The notes below the pieces were generated by a model. That model did not search any database. It was not told the origin of the DNA and worked only from the letters and a program-made list of their open reading frames with translations. A program made the translations under genes and the position numbers. DNA of 64,000 bases from a virus. Positions 44,701 through 52,648 of the stretch are shown in pieces. The stretch spans positions 1 through 64,000 of IMG/VR virus record IMGVR_UViG_3300042483_000380. One strand, 5' to 3'. Numbering within the stretch: position 1 is the first letter of the stretch; each line of letters opens with the position of its first letter.

Positions 44701-47087
44701 TAAATTATTTAAAAGACCCTGACCAACAATGTGTTTTAATCTTAAATAGAGGTGTTGACCCTAATGTACCGAGAGTAAAAATTAGATACGATTTAAATAT
44801 TTTATTTGGTAAAAATTTAGGAAGTGACCCATCATTAATTATTGAAGGGAATTATAAAATGAATTATCCAATTCAGGGTAAATTTAAGAATGTAAGTCAC
44901 GATGAAAATAATTTACCAAATAATTTAGCGACAGATTCATATTCTGGGGAAAAATTATATTTCGATACGTTTGATTTTACAGCGGACACCCCTTCATTTT
45001 CATCATTTACATCACCATTATTTAGTTATTATTCTAAATTAGATAACAATGCGTTAACTTATAAACCAAGTTGTCCTCCACCTCCGAATGGTCTTGAAGA
45101 CCCATTACCAGTTTCTTATGGTGCTCAAGCAAGTAGTGTATATGGTTTAAACGTTATTGGTCAAAATGATTTTACAAAGGAATGGAATGCTCCTGTAACG
45201 GTGAATATATATCCTTATCCTAGCTCGCCAGAATGTACATCTTATAACCCTGTAAGTAATGGTAATGGTTCAGATACTAATACAAATAGAGGTTATTATG
45301 TTGGAGAAATAGTTGAAGGTGGGTCGTTGGCGTATATGAGATTAACTGTTGGTCTACCAACAAATTATAGTTATGATTGGACAGGTAATTATTTTGCACC
45401 AATATATGATACAACAGGAAATACTTTAACTTATATATTAACGTCAAACGATAATAATAGAATGGTTATGAGGTCGGATAGATTACCGACCTCAACTACT
45501 GTTGAACAAACTTGTTGTAATGGATTTTCGTTACAACATAATTCATCTTTTATGATGTATGATATTCCTGATGAAGGTTTAGTGGGTATTGATACAGCTG
45601 TTAGTGCGGCATCTACAGGTGGGGGAGGAGCATCCCAAGATTTAACGGGGGATACTCAAAATTTCACAAATAGTGTTATTGATTCATTTACTTGTAGTGG
45701 GTCTGTACCATTAGAGTGTTATGGGGATGATGGTAATGGTAATATTGTAATAAATCATGGTGGGTGTGAAGAATATAATGGAGAAACAATCTTTCAAGGA
45801 GGTTGTTATATTGTTGTAACAACAGTTTTTGTTTCATTACTTCGAGATTTTGGTTTATTAACTGAGTGGATATCTAGAAGTAGTATTAATCTTGGTGCGT
45901 GTAGAAATGTTTGGTCACATATATTTGCAAATAATTGGATAAATGGTACTTTATACGCGTATTCCTTCCATAATGACGTTACGTATGGTAGCCCATTTGG
46001 GAACCAACCAAATGTTCCAAATAGTGAATTTTGTACAGATACGTTAGTGTTACACCCAACTAATAATTTTTATTATAGATGTAGTCCATATAAAGATTCT
46101 ACAGGTATTTTTATTGGTAAAGATAGACCATCATCTTCTAGTTTTAGTAATGCTCAAGGAGATAATTTTAATTATTTATTAACTCCAACAACTTTAATTG
46201 ATTTAGGACCAAGAAGTGCTTATTTACAAGAATTAGTTATGTCGGACGCATACGATGGGTATGTTGCAAATAAATTATCGACAACTACGTATGGTAATGT
46301 GACAGAAATATTAAATTTATTGATTATTAGTCGATTAATAAATAAAAGTTTTATTGACCAAATGTTACAATTTTTAGTAGGGTCTAATATTACGGCATAT
46401 TTTAGTCGTGTTAAATACAAAGTTGATGGTGATTATTCTCAATTGATTTCAATCAATTCAGAACTTGGGGTATCTCCTTTTGAATCTTTAAATTATCCTG
46501 ATAATCCATTTCCTCAACAAAATCCTGTTTATTGGAATGGATTTGCTTCGGATAGTGCGGTTATAGGGATTTTCTTTAGTTCGGATACTCAAACTAGAGA
46601 TTTTATTACACCAAAAAGAACGATTGTTGATAATACTGTACCAGCCAATTCGCCTTGTGGGTTTAGTTATTTTGATGCGTTTAGTCAAACAGTTCCATTC
46701 TATCAATGGAGAATTGAAGAATTGTCAAGTAAACCGTCAATATTTGGAAAAGAAGATAATGGTTGGAATACAGACCCAATTAATGGTGATGGTAGTTTTC
46801 TTTCGTTAAAATATCAATCAATGGATAGAATAGAAACAACATCAAGATATTTTAGAGGTACGGCAAATAATTCATCTGAAACTAATTATTATAAAGGTTA
46901 TATATTCGCGGTTAACAATCTCGGTCAAATAGATGAAAATATTTCAAATTGGGATAAAAATAATCCGGAACCAGACTCAGTAACTGTTGGGGCTCCGTTT
47001 CATTTTTACTTTGGTTTAAAGAAAGGTGCGTCTGCGTTTGATAGGTTTACAACTAAATGGATTGATACAACAACATTTGTTAATTAA
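41799..47087 (+). CDS. Giant baseplate-region protein with internal membrane segments
   Basis: A 1762-residue protein at the position of T4 gp7. Residues of about 45-180 hold a carboxypeptidase-regulatory-like beta domain (GRVSVNNGFGIPNAKVSIF, then TNTSGDYMIFGLPTGSQTI). Residues of about 509-605 are almost wholly hydrophobic and can form several membrane-spanning helices (such as LLYFTIMLLRILVIPALILY), followed by a Cys cluster CDLCDC. The rest is Asn/Gly/Ser/Tyr-rich beta structure typical of phage tail parts. It could insert into the host membrane after contraction, or be a membrane-bound assembly factor. No homolog is recognised by eye. Confidence 0.65.
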   Translation: MSNSFRIRTEPGVDKSLNVLIDQEFEYLEILSLKILQSQIYTRQCSDYGVLVGRVSVNNGFGIPNAKVSIFVPLDSTDELDPVISELYPYKSLSDLNDDGYRYNLLPYTQSHSGHIPTGTFFTRKDVLVDPTLIQVYDKYYKFSTVTNTSGDYMIFGLPTGSQTIVVDIDLSDIGEFSLSPQDLIRMGIATPSQVAGVTFKSSTNLRSLPQIVTINRTVEVEPLWGQPQICNLGITRTDFDLSSEAGIDINPTAIFMGSIVSTTDDDALKRTCQVRGNAGYLCSLTTGPGEILGIRQTIFQDEYGRPILESFDLDEGGKVIDSNGTWLIDIPMNLDYYITNEFGEQVLSNDPKKGVPTRAKCRFKVKWDQSPSLSEQIKRGYFIVPNVREHGWTSSGSDPLSDSNRALNSPYDLAMKSYAFSLDWADYGYTGTSNSSGANIGRQMIQEAIDCDDKFYVMQYNKVYTVSQLVDKFRKGITPDRFIGIKNILDDSCNSENNKFPTNDSNMRFDIIYILYSFLMMVFRPVLYGLLITMHLLYFTIMLLRILVIPALILYYTVQIINTAILVVGTVPYALGLIVGYLLQIILYILLIAAFVIILKELWKMDLKGISLPMLTYPDCDLCDCSVGQTPSTEGTVSEDATASVSDISGDSTEEFPCPYIYLDPKPDNALSSSLVLLGVSSPLYKIPGNSVESYIKNAVTSIYSGKIPAGDSDNSVGIPKVQEIVYELNGSQENDYIFSSNLTLAERINLFNTKAKYFDNSPGVNPGGGVNRIKVTFDPDNNPPTQTTNFHYDNTIVILCDKNSLSSLSVGQMISFQNPTLTKDINLFSGVTNSYGNQAISGFTSTGMTQVSFYYANPNLAGTPVQINYNVMLTGSTEFTGTTNGYNNYYKFPMDLEYFQVITGMTYSEFSGQCGTSIPNSLNERFLFNEMFLQRWAGGGQITPGCWVGDYTKDGSQDFPILKKPINYLKDPDQQCVLILNRGVDPNVPRVKIRYDLNILFGKNLGSDPSLIIEGNYKMNYPIQGKFKNVSHDENNLPNNLATDSYSGEKLYFDTFDFTADTPSFSSFTSPLFSYYSKLDNNALTYKPSCPPPPNGLEDPLPVSYGAQASSVYGLNVIGQNDFTKEWNAPVTVNIYPYPSSPECTSYNPVSNGNGSDTNTNRGYYVGEIVEGGSLAYMRLTVGLPTNYSYDWTGNYFAPIYDTTGNTLTYILTSNDNNRMVMRSDRLPTSTTVEQTCCNGFSLQHNSSFMMYDIPDEGLVGIDTAVSAASTGGGGASQDLTGDTQNFTNSVIDSFTCSGSVPLECYGDDGNGNIVINHGGCEEYNGETIFQGGCYIVVTTVFVSLLRDFGLLTEWISRSSINLGACRNVWSHIFANNWINGTLYAYSFHNDVTYGSPFGNQPNVPNSEFCTDTLVLHPTNNFYYRCSPYKDSTGIFIGKDRPSSSSFSNAQGDNFNYLLTPTTLIDLGPRSAYLQELVMSDAYDGYVANKLSTTTYGNVTEILNLLIISRLINKSFIDQMLQFLVGSNITAYFSRVKYKVDGDYSQLISINSELGVSPFESLNYPDNPFPQQNPVYWNGFASDSAVIGIFFSSDTQTRDFITPKRTIVDNTVPANSPCGFSYFDAFSQTVPFYQWRIEELSSKPSIFGKEDNGWNTDPINGDGSFLSLKYQSMDRIETTSRYFRGTANNSSETNYYKGYIFAVNNLGQIDENISNWDKNNPEPDSVTVGAPFHFYFGLKKGASAFDRFTTKWIDTTTFVN

Positions 47088-47089
47088 TT

Positions 47090-48913
47090 ATGGGTAATAG
47101 AATAGATACAAGAGTAATTTTAGGTTCATTAAGGTATAAGTCGGCTCCGGATACTAATCTGATGTTTAATGTACCTTTAGTACAAACAGCGCAACAAAAT
47201 GTTGAGTTTGATAGGAATATTGATGTGAATTTAGAACAAGTGTTTGATGATGAAAGACAAAAATCTGATATATTTAGACCTACATGTAAATTTTCCGTGT
47301 TATTTAATAATTCGTACACCGGATTTACAAATTATGTTCCGTTAGAAAATAATTTGTATTATGTAAATGAGGTGGCAGCGGCAAAGGCAAATTGTCCCAT
47401 AGACCCAAAGATTGCGTGGACAGGATTCCCCCAATATCATGAATTTGATTTTATTAGAAGTGATTACAATGTTTCGGGTTATACTGTTTTGGATGTTAGT
47501 GGTTATAGTCATGTTAATTTTGTAAGCAAAAGTGCTTCAACATATAATTGGAATCATTTTATAAGTTATCCTTTTGAAAATGATTATAACCAACAATTAG
47601 AGGCAATTGAGAAAAAAACAACTGAAACTTTAACTTGGGTGGCATCGTCCGGTATACCATTTATCATTGAAAACGATGAAAATAATGGACAAAATATTGT
47701 GGCATTTAGATGTCCGGTTAAACATGGTTTAACTGCGGGTGAATCGGTTAAGTTAAATTTTTCATACAATAATAATGACACTTTTACAGTATATTCATTA
47801 GGCGATGGGTTTGCGGGTAGTGATTTATATATTTTTAATATTTTTAATGTTGGATTTACAGGTACAACATTTGATGATGGTGTTGAGGGTACGTTTAAAA
47901 GAGTTATTAATTCAGATAATCCTAATGATACTACATCAATGTATTATGTTAGAAAACATAAGATTTTAACTAATGTTGATGATGCGGTTTTAGTTAACGC
48001 GGGATTTGACCAAAATATTTTTGGTATTAAGAAAAAATATGAAAGTAGTGGTTATACACCTAACAGAATTTCGAGAGTTTCAATAAAGGAAGGTTCACAA
48101 AATTACACATTATCTTTTAGTAAAGATATTAAAATAAATCCATTATTAGACAATTTACAACGACCAATTACAGAGTTATTTTTTACAACTATTTGGAAAG
48201 GTTATTTCGGATTAACTCTTGGAAGACCAAAAGGTGCTGGATTAGGGTATTATGGTTTAAAACAAGGTTATGAGTTTAATTTACCTTTAGACCCTGTAAC
48301 TAAACTACCATCTGTTTGGTGGGGTGATAATAACTCAAAATCAAACACTAATTTTCCTTTAGGTACTTATCAAACACCATTGGGGGTTTTGTTATCGCCA
48401 GCTGGTCAAAAAATTAATTTTACATATGTTTTACCATTAAAAGAAGGTGATACGTTAGACGGTGATTATTGTGAATGGAATAATTTTGAACAAACTGAAA
48501 GAGTTATTTCAAAATTGTACCATAAAATCACATATAATCCACAAGTGTTTAATATAGGAACACCAAAACCTGCGGGACTTAATATGTCATCAGGTAATCC
48601 TTATGGTTATTATTATCAACCTCATCAAGGTTTAACTATTAGGTCTTTTTCTCCGTATGTTGAAGAAGGTAATAAGAAAAATGTTGTTGATGTTCCGAAT
48701 TATTCGTATTTCTCGTCAAGTAAAGATGCCTTCTTGTGGAAAGATTTATATAGTTATGGTTATATAGATTCGGATAATGTTGGAGTTAATTATCCATTTT
48801 TAAATGGTGTTCATTATCCAAATGAGACAATTATTTTTAGAATAATACCGGAAGGAACTAATTATAGTGAACAAAACATAACCGCAGAACCAATAATAGA
48901 CGATTGTGAGTAA
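47090..48913 (+). CDS. Baseplate or tail structural protein
   Basis: A 607-residue, Asn/Tyr/Phe-rich protein starting two bases after the previous stop. The opening MGNRIDTRVILGSLRYKSAP and the later GLTLGRPKGAGLGYYGLKQG give no clear family. It has no signal peptide or membrane segment, and composition and context are those of a wedge or fibre-attachment protein. T4 places gp8-gp11 in this part of the operon, but no specific match can be claimed. Its end overlaps the next gene by eight bases. Confidence 0.65.
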   Translation: MGNRIDTRVILGSLRYKSAPDTNLMFNVPLVQTAQQNVEFDRNIDVNLEQVFDDERQKSDIFRPTCKFSVLFNNSYTGFTNYVPLENNLYYVNEVAAAKANCPIDPKIAWTGFPQYHEFDFIRSDYNVSGYTVLDVSGYSHVNFVSKSASTYNWNHFISYPFENDYNQQLEAIEKKTTETLTWVASSGIPFIIENDENNGQNIVAFRCPVKHGLTAGESVKLNFSYNNNDTFTVYSLGDGFAGSDLYIFNIFNVGFTGTTFDDGVEGTFKRVINSDNPNDTTSMYYVRKHKILTNVDDAVLVNAGFDQNIFGIKKKYESSGYTPNRISRVSIKEGSQNYTLSFSKDIKINPLLDNLQRPITELFFTTIWKGYFGLTLGRPKGAGLGYYGLKQGYEFNLPLDPVTKLPSVWWGDNNSKSNTNFPLGTYQTPLGVLLSPAGQKINFTYVLPLKEGDTLDGDYCEWNNFEQTERVISKLYHKITYNPQVFNIGTPKPAGLNMSSGNPYGYYYQPHQGLTIRSFSPYVEEGNKKNVVDVPNYSYFSSSKDAFLWKDLYSYGYIDSDNVGVNYPFLNGVHYPNETIIFRIIPEGTNYSEQNITAEPIIDDCE

Positions 48914-49706
48914 TAAATTTAGATTTGTAATCCCAAATGATGAACAGTACATTCTTTTACCGATTGAACTTAAATGGGATATGTATGGTCAAGAAGATAG
49001 TATTGAACTTTATGAAGAGGATGTCATAAAGGAGATAATAGGTGTTGCTGAAGATTTTGAATTACTGAGGTTTTCACACGCACCATATGATAATGATACA
49101 AAAACTGACGTTAAATATGATTTTCATTTTTATAGTGGTAATCCTACTAATGTAACAACGGCGACTAATAATGATTGGGTGACTAGTTATTTACCGGAAG
49201 GTTTTACTAAAACTGAAATTTACTATTTTGAAAAACCTTTTACCAAATCGTTTTTCAAATTAGATTTTTATGATACGATGGATGGTAAATCTCAAACCAA
49301 TTATTTCACAATAATTATACCGGTTCAACAGGGGTTTACGGAATTGGCTAATTTATCTCCATATATACCTGATGTTTTAATTAAAAAGCCATCGTATAAA
49401 TTAGATTTTGTTGGGGATAAAGAAGGGTTTTTCATTTATTGGTTAAAAAATGTTAAATTTTACAATTTAACAACTTTTTACATGAGTGCAAAATTTTTTG
49501 ATGGAAGATTAGGTGTTTATGTTAAAATGATGAAAGTACCGCAATCATCTCCATTGATTCCAAGTGTTTTTAATTTTGAGTCGAAGTATTTTTATTATAA
49601 AGTAAATTTGGATTACGTTAATAAAACGTATGAGATTTTAGATGATTTAAATGTTAGAGCTGGAACGGCAAGTTCCATAAAATGGTATGAATATATTAAT
49701 CCATAA
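48906..49706 (+). CDS. Baseplate or tail structural protein
   Basis: A 266-residue protein with a GTG start inside the 3' end of the preceding gene (overlap of eight bases), which implies translational coupling. It is rich in aromatic and acidic residues (LPIELKWDMYGQEDSIELYE near residue 20; PYIPDVLIKKPSYKLDF in the middle) and looks like an all-beta protein. No family is recognised. The stop overlaps the next start by one base, in TAATG. Confidence 0.62.
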   Translation: MSNKFRFVIPNDEQYILLPIELKWDMYGQEDSIELYEEDVIKEIIGVAEDFELLRFSHAPYDNDTKTDVKYDFHFYSGNPTNVTTATNNDWVTSYLPEGFTKTEIYYFEKPFTKSFFKLDFYDTMDGKSQTNYFTIIIPVQQGFTELANLSPYIPDVLIKKPSYKLDFVGDKEGFFIYWLKNVKFYNLTTFYMSAKFFDGRLGVYVKMMKVPQSSPLIPSVFNFESKYFYYKVNLDYVNKTYEILDDLNVRAGTASSIKWYEYINP

Positions 49707-50929
49707 TGAGTGCAAACACATATCGTATAAGAATATCTCCTGAAGTAATTAATGGTGATGTTTTTAAAATTAGTTATATCGGAGACCCGTATCTTGAAGA
49801 ACAAAAAATACCATTTTGTTGTGATATCTATACTCGTGAGGTAACCAAATATATTGATGGGAATGCTTATGTATATTCGTCAATGACTCAAATATTAACA
49901 GGAGGAACAAACACTTCTAATATTTCAAAAGCAACACTCAAACCTGGTACATCATTATTAACAGGTTTAACGATTCCAATATTAATTACTGAAAATACGG
50001 TAGATGTTGGATATTATTCAGTTTTTGATGGAATGGTATTACAACAAGAGGTTATGACTAACTTTTTGTTCTCAGCCAATACAATCGACCCATATACTTA
50101 TAATTTTTATAATACTTCGGACGTTGAATTTAAAAAATACTTATCATTTTCAAATTATGAAATTGATTGGGGTGATGGTTCCCCAAAACAAATAATAACT
50201 TCTACTAGTCCTAGTTTTTATTCACATACTTATCCGCCAAGTCCTTCTAGTGGGTTTACTATTAGTATGTCAGGCATGAGTCCGTGGGGTTCCAATGTGG
50301 TGAAGAAAACAATATATGTACCATTTACTAATGTGACAATATTAGACCCAAAAGGAAGGACTTGTTTTACACCTATGGGTGGTAATTGGTCGGCAACTTC
50401 AGTTTGTTATGATTTTATTTATAGTGGAGATGCTAGTTGTCAAACATATCAAAGTGGTGTTAACCCTTATTTAACTGTCCCATTAGTTGTAACAGGATAT
50501 ACACAATCATCGGTGTCTGATTTAAAGGTTTATGGTAATAAATCTACTTTAGATAATGGTAATTATAAAATAGGTGTCCAAGTGACAGGTACGACAGGTG
50601 TTGTCGGTACATATTGGGGCGGAAGTGCAAATGGTAATCAATTATATACCGGATATACAATTAATGGTGTTGATTATTATGATTATAATGATGGTACGAC
50701 TCTATTTGTTGTTAGTGGTGTTACACCAATAGATACGGTATGTGAACCAATTGTAAAAAATGAAGCATTATTAAATGTAATTGATGAGCCAGAAGTTCAA
50801 TCTAATGTGTTCATTGAACGGGGGAAAGTTTCTGGATTAGAATCGATGGAACGATTAGGTGAAGTTGATAATTTGGGAGACCTTGAAAAATATGGGTATA
50901 AGTTTTTTAATATAATAAAAGTAGATTAA
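49706..50929 (+). CDS. Tail structural protein with PKD-like segment
   Basis: A 407-residue beta-rich protein. YEIDWGDGSPKQIITS followed by FYSHTYPP (about residues 152-178) has the WGDG...HTY signature of PKD domains, immunoglobulin-like modules used for adhesion and spacing in Bacteroidota surface proteins and phage fibres. The C-terminal 50 residues (VFIERGKVSGLESMERLGEV, then LEKYGYKFFNI) look like a conserved attachment segment. It is followed by a mobile endonuclease gene, beyond which the structural operon resumes. Confidence 0.68.
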   Translation: MSANTYRIRISPEVINGDVFKISYIGDPYLEEQKIPFCCDIYTREVTKYIDGNAYVYSSMTQILTGGTNTSNISKATLKPGTSLLTGLTIPILITENTVDVGYYSVFDGMVLQQEVMTNFLFSANTIDPYTYNFYNTSDVEFKKYLSFSNYEIDWGDGSPKQIITSTSPSFYSHTYPPSPSSGFTISMSGMSPWGSNVVKKTIYVPFTNVTILDPKGRTCFTPMGGNWSATSVCYDFIYSGDASCQTYQSGVNPYLTVPLVVTGYTQSSVSDLKVYGNKSTLDNGNYKIGVQVTGTTGVVGTYWGGSANGNQLYTGYTINGVDYYDYNDGTTLFVVSGVTPIDTVCEPIVKNEALLNVIDEPEVQSNVFIERGKVSGLESMERLGEVDNLGDLEKYGYKFFNIIKVD

Positions 50930-50943
50930 AAATATAAAATTGA

Positions 50944-50952
50944 TATTTATCA
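50944..50952 (+). promoter_or_regulatory. TATTTATCA element at the mobile endonuclease gene
   Basis: TATTTATCA ends two bases before the ATG at 50955, the same close arrangement as at 31208. It may be a promoter giving a leaderless mRNA, or a translation-start context. Confidence 0.33.
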
Positions 50953-50954
50953 AT

Positions 50955-51737
50955 ATGAAACAAATTGTTTTTACATTAAAAGATATTGGAAAAATTAAAG
51001 AATTTTATTCTAATAGTTTAAGTTGCTCACACATTGGGAAAATTTTTGATGTTAGTAAAACACCTATTATTAAGATATTAAAGCAGGAAGGGTTATTGAA
51101 AAAAGGTTATAGTAATGGAAAAAAAATTATATTAACTAATGAACAAAAAAAAATAATTAAAAATTTATATATAATTGAGAAAAAAAATTGTAAAGAAATT
51201 GGTGATACTCTAAATCTTACAGAATCATTTATTAATAAATATCTTGGGACAGTTAATTATAGAAGAAGTAAAAGTGAAGCCAATTCTGAATATAGAAAAG
51301 GTAAAAAATTACCTCAAAAAACTAAAAATAATATGAAAATTGCTCAACAAAAATTGAGTAAAAGTGGTAATAGAAAACAAACCGGTGGTGTTTGTAAAAT
51401 TTTTAATGTTGACGGTATTAAATGTCAGGGTACTTATGAAAAATTTTACATTGAAAAATTAATCAATGAAAATATTTTATATCCCAAAAATTGTGAACCT
51501 ATTATAACACCTTATGGTGTTTATTATCCTGATTTTTCATATGGTAATAAATTAATAGAAATTAAATCTGATTACACTTATAATATTTTAATTGGTGTTG
51601 AAAAAAGTCGTTTTACTAATCTAATAGAAACTAATCAATTAATGAAAATAAAATGGGTCAATGAAAATGTTTTACCTGTTGAAATTATTGTTGTTGATAA
51701 AAGAAAAAATAAAATTATAAAAAAAGAAATTATATGA
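50955..51737 (+). CDS. Mobile endonuclease with PD-(D/E)XK nuclease domain
   Basis: A 260-residue protein. The N-terminal ~110 residues hold helix-turn-helix-like segments (SCSHIGKIFDVSKTPIIKIL, then KEIGDTLNLTESFINKYL), followed by a NUMOD3-like LPQKTKNNMKIAQQKLSKSG. The C-terminal domain has a PD-(D/E)XK site: Glu162 (TYEKFYIEKL), Asp193 (YYPDFSYG) and Glu202-Ile-Lys204 (LIEIKSD), as in very-short-patch-like homing endonucleases. The start at 50955 is preferred over a TTG at 50940 because it is an ATG. It interrupts the tail operon and overlaps the next gene by four bases. Confidence 0.8.
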   Translation: MKQIVFTLKDIGKIKEFYSNSLSCSHIGKIFDVSKTPIIKILKQEGLLKKGYSNGKKIILTNEQKKIIKNLYIIEKKNCKEIGDTLNLTESFINKYLGTVNYRRSKSEANSEYRKGKKLPQKTKNNMKIAQQKLSKSGNRKQTGGVCKIFNVDGIKCQGTYEKFYIEKLINENILYPKNCEPIITPYGVYYPDFSYGNKLIEIKSDYTYNILIGVEKSRFTNLIETNQLMKIKWVNENVLPVEIIVVDKRKNKIIKKEII

Positions 51738-52648
51738 GTACTGGCACCTATGGTACAATAAGACCCGCAGATGTATCACCAGAAGATGTGGACATCATTC
51801 TTAATTATACACCATCAAGAGATGAAACAGATAATTTTGTATTAACAAAATTAGATGCTGTATCAATATTAAGACCTTATTTTAATAATCAACAAACGAG
51901 TTCAAGTCCAAACCCTAATGTAGAAATATTAGGTGGGTTATACAATTTAAGACTGCCTGCAGAACAATTTAACCAATTGGGTATCTACACCTTATATATT
52001 AGACCAGCGGAGATTAGAACGAGTATTTTAGATTGTGGTGTGTTATCATCATTACCTAACGTAAAAGGAATTATAATTGATTTGAACGATGTCCCAAGTC
52101 AATTTAGAAATAAATTTGTTAATCAAGGTTTAGTTGGTTTTAGAATTGAGTATTTAAACTCTGATGGAACAAAAATACCTAATTTCTTTAGAATTGTTAC
52201 ATCATCATTCTTTTGTGAACCAGTTGTTCAAAATTTGACAAATACATCACAAAAAGCAATAAGATATAGATATACAGACAATAATACAAATATAATCTTT
52301 TGTACAGTTTCTCCGTCGTCATCTCCGACAAACAAACCAAATGCGACACCATATATTGGACAGCCAAATCAAAATATTATAATGTCTAATACCTTCTTTA
52401 ATCCTATCACTCTTGATATCGAGATTGCAGACCAAGATTTCTCAACATTGGCTATTGCTCTTTATGGTAATCAGACTAAATCTATGGATGATGGTATTTA
52501 CACGATTTATGATACAAATAACAACATTTACCAACAATATAATCTATACGAAATTAGAGACCAATTTAATACATTGTTATACGAAGTTAGACAAAATAGA
52601 GGAGATAATATTGATTTTAGTAAAAACTTTACAAACATAACTGAATAA
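51734..52648 (+). CDS. Tail structural protein
   Basis: A 304-residue protein starting in an ATGA overlap with the endonuclease stop. It has RPADVSPEDVDIILNYTPSR at the N-terminus, a central LGIYTLYIRPAEIRTSI and a C-terminal YNLYEIRDQFNTLLYEVRQN. It has no recognised family and the look of a baseplate-to-fibre connector. The one-base TAATG overlap with the next gene keeps it in the same operon as the long fibre genes. Confidence 0.65.
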   Translation: MSTGTYGTIRPADVSPEDVDIILNYTPSRDETDNFVLTKLDAVSILRPYFNNQQTSSSPNPNVEILGGLYNLRLPAEQFNQLGIYTLYIRPAEIRTSILDCGVLSSLPNVKGIIIDLNDVPSQFRNKFVNQGLVGFRIEYLNSDGTKIPNFFRIVTSSFFCEPVVQNLTNTSQKAIRYRYTDNNTNIIFCTVSPSSSPTNKPNATPYIGQPNQNIIMSNTFFNPITLDIEIADQDFSTLAIALYGNQTKSMDDGIYTIYDTNNNIYQQYNLYEIRDQFNTLLYEVRQNRGDNIDFSKNFTNITE

